Below are positions 9,723 to 20,944 of a stretch of DNA of 64,000 nucleotides, piece by piece. The number at the start of each line of letters is the position of its first letter. Position 1 is the first letter of the stretch. A program made the position numbers and the translations under genes. This stretch comes from Achromobacter xylosoxidans. Its GTDB lineage: Bacteria; Pseudomonadota; Gammaproteobacteria; Burkholderiales; Burkholderiaceae_B. Below the pieces are notes generated by a model that did no database searches, was not told the DNA's origin, and saw only the letters and a list, made by a program, of their open reading frames with translations. The stretch lies in assembly GCF_014490035.1 (NCBI RefSeq), contig NZ_CP061008.1:5642001-5706000 (forward strand), read 5' to 3'.

Positions 9723-11294
9723 CTAGGACGTCTCGGACAGCGGCAGCTTGACCCGCACGCACAACCCGCCGGAATCCGCCTCGAGCAGCTCCAGCGAGCC
9801 GCCATGGGCCCGCGCGATGGCCTCGGCCAGCGCCAGGCCCAGGCCCACGCTGCCGGTGCGCGTGCGCGCGTCGTCCAGGCGGCTGAACGGGCGCAGGGCC
9901 TCCTGGCGCCGTTCCGGCACGATGCCGGAACCGTGGTCGGCCACGTCCAGCACCGCGTGGCGACCCTCGTGCCGCAGGCTGACCTGGACCGGCGGCGCGC
10001 CATGGTTCAGCGCATTGCCGATCAGGTTGTCCAGCAGGCGGCCCAGCGCCACGGCGTCCGCCTGCACCACCAGGGTTGCAACGTCGTCGCCGGCCCGCAG
10101 GCTGATATCGGTGCCGGCGCCCTGCCAGGCGCCCACGCGCTCGGTCAGCCAGTCGGACAGCAGCATCGAGGCGTACCGGTAGGCGGCCGGATCGGTGCCG
10201 CGCACAAAGCCGATGAACTGGTCGACCATGTGCTGCATGTCCTGCAGGTCCGCGCGCAGGCCCTCCTTCAGCTTAGAGTCGTCGGCCAGCTCGATGCGCA
10301 GCCACATCCGCGACAGGGGTCCCTTCAGGTCGTGCGGCAGGCCCGACAGCAGCGTGCGGCGCACCGAATCGGATTCGGACAGCGCGTCCAGCATGGCGTT
10401 GAAACGCTCTCCCAGCACCCGCGTTTCGTGCGGGCCCGACGGCTCGACCCGTTGCGGCTGCCCCGCCGCCAGCCGGTCGGCCGCGTCGGCCAGCCGGGTG
10501 ATGGGACGCGTGATGTGCCAGGAAAAACCCACCGCCAGCAACAGCAGCAGCCCCAGGCCGCCCAGCCAGGCGGCGATGAACGGCGTCGCGACCGGCGGAT
10601 CCAGGCGGTCCAGCGGGATGACCAGCCATTCGCGCAGGCGCGGCGCGTCCTCGCTGGCGGGGTTGGGCGCCAGCGAGATGAAGATTTCCGGCGTCGGTCC
10701 GCGCGACAGCGCCACGCGCGTGCCGTCGTTCAGGCGTTCATTGAGCTGCTGCACCAGCACGCGCAGATCGCGGCGGATGTCGTCCGGTTCGGGCTGGTAG
10801 CGGCGGCTGTGTTCTTCGCGGTCGCGTTCGCGCGCGCGTTCGCCTTCCCTGGCGCTGGCGCGTTCATCGCCGTGTTCCTCGTCGCGCACTTCCGGGGGCG
10901 GCGGCGCCGGCGGGCCATGCATCTGCATGTCCGCGGGCGGCGGAGGCGGCGGAGGCGGCGGCTTCGGAGCCGCCTTCGGCGGTGGCCGGCGGCCATTGAA
11001 ACGCTGCAGCTTGGCCTCGGCGGGCAGCACCCGCGACCACAGCCGCCACTGGTTCTGCGAGGCCGTGCGCACGAAGTCGGCGCGTTCCTCCGCCGGCACC
11101 TGCGACACCGCGGCGCGCAAGGTGCGGATGGTGGTGACGATATAGCCGATGGCTACGTCTTCCATGAACTTGTGCCGGAAGTACGAGACCGTCACCAAGG
11201 TGGCCGCCTGCGTCAGCAGGACCGAGCCCAGGATCAGCAGGATCAGCCTTGCCCGCAGCGAGCGCGGCACCAGGAAGCCAGGAGCAAAGCGCAT
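9723..11294 (-). CDS. EnvZ-like sensor histidine kinase with proline-rich periplasmic insert
   Basis: A 523-residue membrane kinase. The first membrane span is near residues 16-38 and the second near 235-260 ([15 protein letters not shown]). A HAMP domain follows, then the H-box [13 protein letters not shown], the N-box [10 protein letters not shown] and the G-boxes VADHGSGI and GLGLALAEA. The normal HDLRTPL reads HDLKGPL here. The predicted sensor domain contains an unusual run of nine prolines, then a highly charged Arg/Glu-rich stretch, about residues 100-165. Its ATG overlaps the regulator's stop by one base, so the pair is co-translated. The signal sensed is unknown; Bordetella RisS and enteric EnvZ are the closest comparison. 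Confidence 0.85.
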   Translation of the reverse strand: MRFAPGFLVPRSLRARLILLILGSVLLTQAATLVTVSYFRHKFMEDVAIGYIVTTIRTLRAAVSQVPAEERADFVRTASQNQWRLWSRVLPAEAKLQRFNGRRPPPKAAPKPPPPPPPPPADMQMHGPPAPPPPEVRDEEHGDERASAREGERARERDREEHSRRYQPEPDDIRRDLRVLVQQLNERLNDGTRVALSRGPTPEIFISLAPNPASEDAPRLREWLVIPLDRLDPPVATPFIAAWLGGLGLLLLLAVGFSWHITRPITRLADAADRLAAGQPQRVEPSGPHETRVLGERFNAMLDALSESDSVRRTLLSGLPHDLKGPLSRMWLRIELADDSKLKEGLRADLQDMQHMVDQFIGFVRGTDPAAYRYASMLLSDWLTERVGAWQGAGTDISLRAGDDVATLVVQADAVALGRLLDNLIGNALNHGAPPVQVSLRHEGRHAVLDVADHGSGIVPERRQEALRPFSRLDDARTRTGSVGLGLALAEAIARAHGGSLELLEADSGGLCVRVKLPLSETS

Positions 11295-11995
11295 CAGGGC
11301 GAGAACCGGTAGCCGATGCCCCAGACGGTCTGGATCCAGCGCGGTTGCTTGGGGTCGTCTTCGATGACCCGGCGCAGCCGCAGGATGGCGATGTCGATGG
11401 CGCGGTCATTGCGCTCGCCGGCATCGTCATCGCGCGCCAGCGCCAGCAGGCGTTCGCGCGACAGCGGCTTGCCCGCGTTGCGCACCAGCGCCTCCAGCAG
11501 ATTGATTTCGCCGCCGGTCAGCTTGACCACCGTGCCCTCGCGTGACAGCTGGCGGGTGGAGGGATCGAACACGAAGGGCCCGAACGAGACCGGCGCGTCC
11601 TTGGTCAGCGCGGACGGGCCGCGCTTGCGGCGCAGCACGGCCTCGATGCGGGCCAGCAGTTCGCGCGGATCGAAAGGCTTGCCGACGTAATCGTCGGCGC
11701 CGGCCTCCAATCCGATGATGCGGTCCACCGCCTCGTCGCGCGCGGTCAGCAGGATGACGGGAATGTCCTCGCCTTGCTCGCGCAGGCGGCGGCAGGCGTC
11801 CGCGCCGTCGCCGCCGGGCAGCATGCGGTCCAGCACCAGCAGGTCGGGCGCGTAGCGGGTGATGCGGGACGACAGGTCGGTAGCGTCCGGCGCCAGCAGG
11901 GTGTCGTAGCCGTGCCGGTTCAGGTAGTCGGCCAGCAATTGCCGTAAGGCCGGATCGTCGTCGACGACCAGCAGCTTGGTGTGGGGATTGTCCAT
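11294..11995 (-). CDS. OmpR-family response regulator
   Basis: A 233-residue two-component regulator. The receiver domain has the acidic pocket VVDDD, the phosphorylated Asp in LLVLDRMLPGGDG, the Thr in LLTARDEAVD and the Lys in VGKPFDPREL. The C-terminal winged helix ends GWIQTVWGIGYRFSP-style (IQTVWGIGYRF visible). Start is uncertain between ATG 11995 (MDNPHTK) and ATG 12004 (three residues longer); neither has a strong ribosome-binding site. It forms an operon with the downstream kinase. Strong similarity to OmpR makes envelope or osmotic control plausible, but this is inference. Confidence 0.88.
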   Translation of the reverse strand: MDNPHTKLLVVDDDPALRQLLADYLNRHGYDTLLAPDATDLSSRITRYAPDLLVLDRMLPGGDGADACRRLREQGEDIPVILLTARDEAVDRIIGLEAGADDYVGKPFDPRELLARIEAVLRRKRGPSALTKDAPVSFGPFVFDPSTRQLSREGTVVKLTGGEINLLEALVRNAGKPLSRERLLALARDDDAGERNDRAIDIAILRLRRVIEDDPKQPRWIQTVWGIGYRFSP

Positions 11996-12212
11996 GGATG
12001 CCATAGTGCGGCCCGCCGCCACAAGCCGCAAGAGGCGGGAAATCAACTGAAATATACCTGTTGCACGATGTTGAACGCGTTTACCAGCGCTTTCCCGCCA
12101 CGGCGCAGCGCCCGATGCGGACTGGCCCTAAAATGGAGCCCGGCCCGCCTTCTGTCCGCTTTGCTAAAAAACGTTTACAGGCAAGGCGACGCTCCCTTTC
12201 TACACTGTGCCT

Positions 12213-13517
12213 ATGGTCGCCCCTGCACTCCTCTGGCGAAAAACCCTGTTGCGCGCCGCGCTGGCCGCGGTAGTCGCCTGCCCGATCGCCCCGGCCGCGG
12301 CCGATCCGCTTGCGGCGTCCCCTTATATGCCCGCCCCGCCCTCGGCGCGCGGCATCGGCATACTGTCCCCGGTTCAGCCCATGCCCGTGCGCCCCGCGGC
12401 GTCGATGGCATCGCGCGCCGTCCCGCTGGATCCGTCCCCTTGCGACATGCAGACCATGGAACCGGCGCTGGACACCAGCGTGCACGGCACGGGCAACGCT
12501 GACCTGATCCCCGGCACCGGACTGGGACTGTCCGGCGACGCCCAGCCCGCCCCGGTTCCACAGGATTGCACGGTGCTCGCGACGCCCGAGGAGCCCGCGC
12601 CGGACTACTCGCTCACCCTCCAGGACGGGGACCTGCCTCGCATACCCGTGGTCATGATCTCCGGCGTGTCGCGCGCCTCCCGGCCCTGGTTCGCCTCCGC
12701 CAGCAGCCAGGAGGGCCTGCGCTACGGCGGCAACCGCAACTGGGTCTACCGGAATACCTCGGGCCCCTCCGTCGCCGTCGGCAACATCGACGCCAGGGCG
12801 CCGGCCTGGGGCAGCGGCGCGCCGGTGGGCGGACTGCAGATCTCGAACTGGGCCGGATCCGGCGCCACGGTCCCGGAAGGCAGCTTCGGCTACTCCTCGT
12901 CGCTGGGCCGCCTGAACCACATGGATCCCGCCGCCAGTTCCGGAGCCGTGGATTACGGCGACCCGGTGGGCAGCGGCAGCGTGCGTTACGGCCTCACGCC
13001 GACGCTGACCCTGGAGGGCCAGATGCAAAGCGCGCCGTCGCTCACGACGCGCGGCATGGGCACCACCTACGCCGCGGGCGACTACGGAACCTTCCGCGCC
13101 GGAGCCACGCAAAGCTCGTTCGACGCGGCCAGCGCCTGGCGCTACCGCTTCGACTACAACGTGGCCGTGGCCGACGCCGTCAACCTGGGCTATTCCAACG
13201 AGCAGGTCGGCGCGGGCTACGGCGACCTGTCCAGCTACTCGGGCGGCGGCGCTTCGGCGGCGCATACCCGCAACACGCTGTCCGCGGGCGTCCCCATCAC
13301 CGGCTGGGGCGTACTCAGCGGCACCTACTCGGGGCTGCGGGAAGGCTCTGAGCTGGCCGAGCAGCGCGTGGGCCTGTCGCACAGCATGTTCGTCTCACCC
13401 AAGGTCAAGCTGGCGGTGGGCGCGGACCGCGACATCATTTCCGGCAACTACGAATGGCGCGCCAACCTCAGCATGCCCGTGGATACCTTCATGCGCGGCA
13501 CCTGGCTGAGCTGGTAG
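12213..13517 (+). CDS. Secreted usher-like outer-membrane barrel protein of unknown function
   Basis: A 434-residue protein with a signal peptide (RKTLLRAALAAVVA then AAAADP). A Pro/Ala-rich segment of about 150 residues follows. The rest looks like strands of a fimbrial-usher barrel, for example GSVRYGLTPTLTLEGQMQSA, GDYGTFRAGATQSS and EQVGAGYGDLSSYSGGG. Full ushers are about 800 residues; the N-terminal chaperone-binding domain, the plug and the C-terminal domains are not visible, and no fimbrial chaperone or subunit gene is nearby. ATG 12213 is preferred over a GTG at 12207. A TAAAAT at 12129-12134 may be its -10 box. Confidence 0.6.
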   Translation: MVAPALLWRKTLLRAALAAVVACPIAPAAADPLAASPYMPAPPSARGIGILSPVQPMPVRPAASMASRAVPLDPSPCDMQTMEPALDTSVHGTGNADLIPGTGLGLSGDAQPAPVPQDCTVLATPEEPAPDYSLTLQDGDLPRIPVVMISGVSRASRPWFASASSQEGLRYGGNRNWVYRNTSGPSVAVGNIDARAPAWGSGAPVGGLQISNWAGSGATVPEGSFGYSSSLGRLNHMDPAASSGAVDYGDPVGSGSVRYGLTPTLTLEGQMQSAPSLTTRGMGTTYAAGDYGTFRAGATQSSFDAASAWRYRFDYNVAVADAVNLGYSNEQVGAGYGDLSSYSGGGASAAHTRNTLSAGVPITGWGVLSGTYSGLREGSELAEQRVGLSHSMFVSPKVKLAVGADRDIISGNYEWRANLSMPVDTFMRGTWLSW

Positions 13518-13589
13518 GCAGACCGCGGCAAGGACAGAAATCTCCCTGCCGGAAAAGGTCCGGCGGAATTGCGGCTTAAAATCCCTGCC

Positions 13590-13611
13590 ATGATGCTCCC
13601 GGCCTACCCCC

Positions 13612-13619
<8 letters not shown>
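13590..13619 (+). other. Possible 9-codon upstream ORF overlapping the recQ start
   Basis: Seven bases after a TAAAAT (13577-13582) lies ATGATG, opening a nine-codon frame (MMLPAYPHV) whose TGA at 13617-13619 overlaps the recQ ATG at 13612. It is in a different frame from recQ. It may be chance; its position right after a -10-like box would make it a leaderless leader peptide. Confidence 0.2.
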
Positions 13620-15441
<1,822 letters not shown>

Positions 15442-15449
15442 CGGCAGCC

Positions 15450-15470
15450 CCGGCCGGACTTCCCGGCCGG
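15450..15470. repeat. Hairpin between convergent recQ and cydB
   Basis: Inverted repeat CCGGCCGG-acttc-CCGGCCGG in the 30-base gap between the two stops. It has no T-run on either side, so it may be only a weak or Rho-assisted end. Confidence 0.35.
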
Positions 15471-15471
15471 A

Positions 15472-16524
15472 TCAGCCCGGCGGCGGCAGCAGCGGCACCG
15501 GCGCGCGTTCCTTGCCGAACACCGAGCGGTACGCCAGGATGTTGAACACCAGCACCACCGGAATGCCCACGACCGCCCCGGCCAGCACCAGGCGCATCGA
15601 GCCCAGCGCGCCCGCGCCGTCCCACAGCGTCATGTCGTCCAGGATCAGGTAGGGGAACAGGCTGTAGGCCAGGCCGCTGAGCATCAGCAGGAACAGGGCC
15701 ACGCACAGCACGAACGGCAGCCAGCTGAAACGGTCGGCCTTGCCCGGCAACCTCGCCAGCAGCATTTCGGCGGCGACGAAGCCCGCCAGCATCAGCACCC
15801 AGACCGTTGCCGCCAGGCTCAGGTGGGCAATGTTGCTCCATTTGTAGAAGATGCCCGCATTGGCCAGGCCCAGCGTGACCGCGATCGCCACCATGCCCAC
15901 CGCCGTCCAGCGGATGGCGTGGCGCGCCCAGTTGGCGGCGCGGCGCTGCAGATCGCCGTCCACCCGCATGACCAGCCAGGACGCGCCCAGCAGCACATAG
16001 GCCGCCACCGCGCACAGGCCCACGAACATGGAGAACCAGCCGTAGCCGGCATCGGACTGGTAGCCGGTGGCGATGCGGCCCAGCAGCATGCCCTGGCCGA
16101 AAGCGGTGATCAGCGACCCCGCCCAGAAGCCGAAAATCCAGCGCGGCTTCATTTCGTTGCGCGCACGGATGCGGAACTCGAACGAGACGCTGCGCAGCAC
16201 CACGCCCAGCACCATGCAGGTGAGCGGTCCGTAGAGCTTGCCCAGCACCGCGCCCCAGGCGAACGGGAACGCCGCCGCGAACAGGCCCATGCCCAGCAGC
16301 AGCCAGAATTCATTGGCGTCGCGCCACGGGCTCAGCAGGCTCATCATGCGGCCGCGCTCGTGTTCCGGCGCCAGTTGCAGCAGGATGCCCACGCCCAGGT
16401 CGAAGCCGTCCAGCACCATGCCCGCGGCAATCACCACGAACAGCAGGGCCATGAAGGCCAGCGGCATCCAGAAAGAGGGATCGTCGGGGTTGAGGCCCTG
16501 GGAGGCGGCCAGCATGGCGATCAT
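15472..16524 (-). CDS. cydB: Cytochrome bd-type oxidase subunit II (CydB-like)
   Basis: A 350-residue protein with eight or nine hydrophobic spans and the CydB signature regions MVLDGFDLGVGILL and SPWRDANEFWLLLGMGLFAAAFP. The family aspartate after the second signature is present (RDANE). It overlaps the upstream subunit I gene by four bases (ATGA), so the two are co-translated. CydB carries no haem; it packs against CydA. Because the partner here has lost its haem ligands (next entry), the pair may not be a working quinol oxidase, and the usual product name should be read with care. Confidence 0.8.
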   Translation of the reverse strand: MIAMLAASQGLNPDDPSFWMPLAFMALLFVVIAAGMVLDGFDLGVGILLQLAPEHERGRMMSLLSPWRDANEFWLLLGMGLFAAAFPFAWGAVLGKLYGPLTCMVLGVVLRSVSFEFRIRARNEMKPRWIFGFWAGSLITAFGQGMLLGRIATGYQSDAGYGWFSMFVGLCAVAAYVLLGASWLVMRVDGDLQRRAANWARHAIRWTAVGMVAIAVTLGLANAGIFYKWSNIAHLSLAATVWVLMLAGFVAAEMLLARLPGKADRFSWLPFVLCVALFLLMLSGLAYSLFPYLILDDMTLWDGAGALGSMRLVLAGAVVGIPVVLVFNILAYRSVFGKERAPVPLLPPPG

Positions 16525-17864
16525 GGCGTGCCTCCAGCCAGTTTGCGCACGGGCACGACGCCATAGCGCGCCGCGTGGAACAGCATGCCGACGAACGCCG
16601 CAAGCAGCAGCAGGTACAGCACGCCATAGCCGATCAATCCGTACAGCACGGTGCTGGAGGCCACGATGCCCAGCACCTCGGACTGCGTGACGGTGCCGTT
16701 CACCGCGAACGGCTGCAAGCCCAGGATGGATACCCACCACCCGGCCACGACGGCGATGGCGCCGGAGAACATCATGCCGCACAGCACCCGCTGCCACCAA
16801 TGCGGCAGCGTGGACGGGTCCAGCCCGCGCCGGAACGTCCACAGGAAGGTCACGCAGGCCACTGCCAGCATCAGCAAGCCCAGCCCTGCCGCCACGCGCA
16901 GCGACCAGAAGGTCAGCGCCACCGGCGGCAGCATGCCCGAATACTTGTCCAGGCCGCGGTAGGTGCCGTCCTGGTTACGGTGCAGCCACATCCCGCCCAT
17001 GTTGCGCAGGGTCACGTCGGCCACATTGGTATGGGCACGCGCATCGGGCCAGCCGAACAGCACCAGTTGCGGCTCTGCGCCGCTTTCCCAGTAGCCCGCG
17101 GCGGCGGCGGCCTTGGCGGGCTGCAGCTTGGCGATCATCTGCCCGGCGCCGGTCGCCACCGGCAACTGCATGAACGCCCCCACCACGGCGACCACCAGCG
17201 CGGTCTTGAACGCGTTGCGCTCGCCGTCGCCCAGCGGACGCCGCAGCGCCTGCAGCGCGGTCACGCCCATCATCAGGAACGCGGCGGCCAGGGCCGCGCC
17301 CACCATCACCACCGCCATGCGCCATCCCACGGAGGGATTCAGCACCACGGCCATCCAGTCATAGACCTGGTAGCGTCCATCGACCAGCAGCGCGCCATCC
17401 GGCGTCTGCATCCAGGATTGCAGCGCCAGCACCCAGAACACCGCCACCAGTTGCCCCACCGCCACCATCAGCACGGCCAGCGTATGGGCGCCATCCGACA
17501 CGCGGCGCTGACCGAACAGCATGACGCCCAGGAAACAGGACTTGAGAATGAAGACCGAAAGTATGGCGTAGCCCAGCAAGGGCCCGGCGACGTTGCCGAT
17601 CTTGTCCATGAGGCCGGCCCACAGGCTGCCCAGCTGGATCAGCACCGGCACGCTGGCCGCCAGCGTCAGCACGAAGGCCAAGGCGAAAATCCGCACCCAG
17701 AAGCGGTAGGCGGCTGTCCAGCCGCCCTGGCCGGACCAGCGCGCCCTGATCTTGAAGAACAGCAGCACCCAGGCGAGCGCCAGGGAGAAGGCCAGGAAAA
17801 ACGCCAGAAAGCTCAGGCTGGCCACGAACTGCGTGCGGGCCAGGGATAACGTGGATATGTCCAT
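16521..17864 (-). CDS. CydA-like membrane protein lacking haem axial ligands
   Basis: A 447-residue polytopic protein homologous along its length to bd oxidase subunit I. By eye-alignment to E. coli CydA, the His19 ligand is Leu20 (RTQFVASLSFLAFF). There is no His in the helix 5 region (residues 176-206), where His186 should be. Met393 aligns with Ala325 (SLRVAAG). Glu99 and Glu107 are absent (segment GYAILSVFILKS), Glu445 is replaced in VVAGWWV, and GRQPW reads GLQPF. The Q-loop Lys is kept (K251) but its partner Glu257 is Ala. The reading frame is intact and coupled to cydB, so it is not a plain pseudogene. A haem-free relative with a new role is the best reading. Confidence 0.8.
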   Translation of the reverse strand: MDISTLSLARTQFVASLSFLAFFLAFSLALAWVLLFFKIRARWSGQGGWTAAYRFWVRIFALAFVLTLAASVPVLIQLGSLWAGLMDKIGNVAGPLLGYAILSVFILKSCFLGVMLFGQRRVSDGAHTLAVLMVAVGQLVAVFWVLALQSWMQTPDGALLVDGRYQVYDWMAVVLNPSVGWRMAVVMVGAALAAAFLMMGVTALQALRRPLGDGERNAFKTALVVAVVGAFMQLPVATGAGQMIAKLQPAKAAAAAGYWESGAEPQLVLFGWPDARAHTNVADVTLRNMGGMWLHRNQDGTYRGLDKYSGMLPPVALTFWSLRVAAGLGLLMLAVACVTFLWTFRRGLDPSTLPHWWQRVLCGMMFSGAIAVVAGWWVSILGLQPFAVNGTVTQSEVLGIVASSTVLYGLIGYGVLYLLLLAAFVGMLFHAARYGVVPVRKLAGGTP

Positions 17865-18000
17865 GATGGCCCGTAGTGTAGAGCCAGTTACATGACTGTG
17901 GGGACAGTTTGAAACCGGTTGCACCGGCAGCAAAAAGGCCTCGCCTGCGGAACGTGGCAAAATTGACTCTTTGTCGCTGCTTTTTCCTATTCTTTCAAGA

Positions 18001-19767
18001 ATGACCTCCGCCACGACGCCGACCCCTGCCGCATCAAATTTCCTGCTCAACATCGTTCAAGACGACCTCGAAGCCCAGCGCTTCGCAGGCAAGCGTTGGG
18101 CGGGCAAGCCTGGCCCGGCGGCCTTGCAACAACAAGGCGGACTGGATTCGGCCCGCATCCGCACGCGCTTTCCGCCGGAGCCCAACGGCTACCTGCACCT
18201 CGGCCACGCCAAGAGCATCTGCGTGAACTTCGGGCTGGCCCGCGATTTCGGCGGCGTCTGCCACCTGCGCTTTGACGACACCAATCCGGAAAAGGAAGAC
18301 CAGGAATACGTCGACGCCATCATCGAGGCCGTGCACTGGCTGGGCTTTGACTGGAAGGCCGACGGCAACGACAACCTGTACTTCGCCAGCGACTACTTCG
18401 GCTACATGTACGAGTTCGCCGAAGCGCTGGTCGAGGCCGGCCACGCCTACGTCGACGAGCAGAGCCCCGAAGAAATCCGCGCCAACCGCGGCACGCTGAC
18501 CGAACCCGGCACCGACTCGCCCTGGCGCAACCGCCCGGCGGCCGAATCGCTGACGCTGCTGCGCGAAATGCGCGACGGCAAGCACCCGGACGGCAGCCTG
18601 GTGCTGCGCGCGAAGATCAACATGGCGTCGCCCAACATCAACCTGCGCGACCCGGTCATGTACCGCGTGCGCCACGCCCATCACCACCGCACCGGCGACC
18701 AGTGGTGCATCTACCCGATGTACAGCTGGGCGCACCCGGTCGAAGACGCGCTGGAAGGCATCACGCACAGCGTCTGCACGCTGGAATTCGAAGACCAGCG
18801 CCCGTTCTACGACTGGATCCTGGCGCGCCTGGCCGAACTCGGCAAGCTGGCGCAGCCGCTGCCGCACCAGTACGAATTCGCGCGCCTGAACGTGAGCTAC
18901 GTCGTCACCAGCAAGCGCAAGCTGCTGCAGCTGGTGCGCGAAGGCCACGTGGACGGCTGGGACGATCCCCGCATGCCGACCATCTTCGGCCTGCGCCGGC
19001 GCGGCTACACGCCCTCCTCGATCCGCCTGTTCTGCGACCGCACCGCCGTGTCCAAGTCCGACTCGCGCATCGACTACAGCCTGCTGGAACAAGCGGTGCG
19101 CGACGACCTGGACCCGGTCGCCCCGCGCTCGGTGGCCGTGCTGGATCCGCTCAAGCTGGTCATCACCAACTACCCGAAAGGCCAGACCGAGATCTGCACC
19201 GCGCCGCGCAACCCGCACGATCCCGAAGCCGGCGTGCGCGAGTTCCCGCTGTCGCGCGAACTCTGGATCGAACGCGACGACTTCCGCGAAGAAGCGCCCA
19301 AGAAGTACTTCCGCCTGTTCCCGGGCAATACCGTGCGCCTGAAATACGGCTACGTGGTGCGCTGCACCGGCTTCACCAAGAACGAAGCCGGCGAGATCAT
19401 CGAGGTCCAGGCGGAATACCTGCCGGAAACCAAGAGCGGCACGCCGGGCGCGGACAGCGTCAAGGTCAAGGGCAACATCACCTGGGTCAGCGCGGCCCAT
19501 GCGGTGCCCGCCCAGATCCACCTGTACGACCGCCTGTTCGCCGACGCGCGTCCCGATGGCGGCGACAAGGACTTCCTGGCCTGCCTGAACCCGAATTCCA
19601 AGCTGACCGTCACGGCCTGGCTGGAGCCGGGCACCGTCGCCACGCCGGGCGCCACCTGGCAGTTCGAACGCCTGGGCTACTTCACGGCCGACCTGAAGGA
19701 ATCCAGCCCCGAGGCGCCGGTGCTCAACCGCATCGTGACCCTGCGCGACTCCTGGGCGCAAGGCTGA
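18001..19767 (+). CDS. glnS: Glutaminyl-tRNA synthetase
   Basis: A 588-residue class I synthetase that charges tRNA-Gln. The HIGH-type motif is PNGYLHLGHAKS and the KMSKS-type loop is VVTSKRKLLQLV. The first 40 residues precede the catalytic core, and the C-terminal half has the two anticodon-binding beta barrels. ATG 18001 gives the usual N-terminus; a start 30 bases upstream in the same frame is not needed. A Rho-independent terminator follows. Confidence 0.97.
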   Translation: MTSATTPTPAASNFLLNIVQDDLEAQRFAGKRWAGKPGPAALQQQGGLDSARIRTRFPPEPNGYLHLGHAKSICVNFGLARDFGGVCHLRFDDTNPEKEDQEYVDAIIEAVHWLGFDWKADGNDNLYFASDYFGYMYEFAEALVEAGHAYVDEQSPEEIRANRGTLTEPGTDSPWRNRPAAESLTLLREMRDGKHPDGSLVLRAKINMASPNINLRDPVMYRVRHAHHHRTGDQWCIYPMYSWAHPVEDALEGITHSVCTLEFEDQRPFYDWILARLAELGKLAQPLPHQYEFARLNVSYVVTSKRKLLQLVREGHVDGWDDPRMPTIFGLRRRGYTPSSIRLFCDRTAVSKSDSRIDYSLLEQAVRDDLDPVAPRSVAVLDPLKLVITNYPKGQTEICTAPRNPHDPEAGVREFPLSRELWIERDDFREEAPKKYFRLFPGNTVRLKYGYVVRCTGFTKNEAGEIIEVQAEYLPETKSGTPGADSVKVKGNITWVSAAHAVPAQIHLYDRLFADARPDGGDKDFLACLNPNSKLTVTAWLEPGTVATPGATWQFERLGYFTADLKESSPEAPVLNRIVTLRDSWAQG

Positions 19768-19793
19768 CGCGCCGCGTCCGCATTGCAGGAAAT

Positions 19794-19816
19794 AGGCGCT
19801 GAAAGGCGCCTTTTTC
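19794..19816 (+). terminator. Intrinsic terminator of glnS
   Basis: Stem AGGCGC (19794-19799) pairs with GCGCCT (19806-19811) across a six-base loop. A run of T with one C follows. It sits 27 bases after the glnS stop. Confidence 0.8.
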
Positions 19817-19927
19817 TTTGGGCTCGCCCCCTGCGCATGCCGCCCCGGGGCGGGTTATCATCCCCCGAACCCCGCAGCCGGTCGAGCGCGCCGTTTCCCG
19901 GCGCCGGAACCGCCAGCCACAATCAAG

Positions 19928-20803
19928 ATGAACACTGAATCCCTAGCCCTGGACTTCAAAAGCGCCACCCTCTATGCCATCCGGGTGGTCCTGCACAGCG
20001 CCGACCCTGAACGCCTGAACGCCGCCCTGGCCAAGCGCATGGCCGATGCCGGCAGTTTCTTCGAAAACGAACCCGTGGTCATCGACGCCAGCCGCGTCGA
20101 GGAAAAAATCGATTGGACCGCCCTGGTGGCGGCATTGCGCGGCCATAACCTGCCTCCCATCGGCGTGGTCGCCGAAGGCGCCAACCTGGAAGCCGCGCGC
20201 GCGGCGGGCCTGACGCCGGTGGAACTGTCCACGCCCGCGGCCCGGCCCGCGCCGGTGATCGACACCGCGCCGCCCAACGATGTCTCCACTCCGGTACCCT
20301 CGGTGCCGGCCGCCGCGGTCGAAACCGCAGCCGCGCCCACAGAAGTCGCCGCCGAAGCCGCCGAGCCCGACGCGCCCGCCGGCAAGACCGCGGACGAGCC
20401 GCTGCCCGCCCGCGCGGCCAGCAACACCACCTCGGCCCCCAGCCCCACCCCGGCCGCGCCGCACTCGTCGTCGGCGCTGGTCATCACCAAGCCGCTGCGT
20501 TCCGGCCAGCGCGTCTACGCACGCCATACGGACCTGGTGGTGATCGGCATGGTGAGCCAAGGCGCGGAAGTCATCGCCGACGGCAACGTCCATGTCTACG
20601 GTCCCTTGCGCGGCAAAGCGATGGCGGGCGCGCGCGGCGACACTTCGGCGCGCATTTTCACGACCCACCTGGACGCTGAACTGCTGGCCGTGGCCGGCGT
20701 GTACCGCGTGGTCGAGGACAAGCTCGACCGCACGCTGCAGAACCAGCCCGCGCTGGTCCGCCTGGACGGCGACACGCTGCGCATCGAAGCCCTCAAGGCT
20801 TGA
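19928..20803 (+). CDS. minC: Septum site-determining protein MinC
   Basis: A 291-residue inhibitor of FtsZ assembly, brought to the membrane by MinD. The N-terminal MinC_N domain covers about residues 1-100 (it starts [17 protein letters not shown]). A long Ala/Pro-rich linker spans roughly 105-180, longer than in E. coli (231 residues total). The C-terminal beta-helix domain begins near [13 protein letters not shown] text ([17 protein letters not shown]) and contains [16 protein letters not shown]. minD and minE follow. Confidence 0.95.
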   Translation: MNTESLALDFKSATLYAIRVVLHSADPERLNAALAKRMADAGSFFENEPVVIDASRVEEKIDWTALVAALRGHNLPPIGVVAEGANLEAARAAGLTPVELSTPAARPAPVIDTAPPNDVSTPVPSVPAAAVETAAAPTEVAAEAAEPDAPAGKTADEPLPARAASNTTSAPSPTPAAPHSSSALVITKPLRSGQRVYARHTDLVVIGMVSQGAEVIADGNVHVYGPLRGKAMAGARGDTSARIFTTHLDAELLAVAGVYRVVEDKLDRTLQNQPALVRLDGDTLRIEALKA

Positions 20804-20879
20804 TATCCGGAATCTGGCCGCCAGCAGCGGCCGAGGCGCACGCGCAGACACCCGCGCAAATTTCAACACATCCTGTAAG

Positions 20880-20899
20880 AAGCCTTACAAGGGCTTTTT
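20880..20899 (+). terminator. Weak terminator-like hairpin between minC and minD
   Basis: AAGCC (20880-20884) pairs with GGCTT (20892-20896), and five T lie at 20895-20899. The stem is short, so it probably attenuates rather than stops transcription from minC into minDE. Confidence 0.4.
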
Positions 20900-20944
20900 G
20901 CTTTACGATAACGCGATTTATTCGAACATAAGGGTTTGATCGTC

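Noticed and set aside
15472..17864. Pseudogene reading of the CydA-like gene
   Set aside because: The frame is intact, overlaps cydB by four bases and keeps normal codon use; loss of ligands looks patterned, not random.
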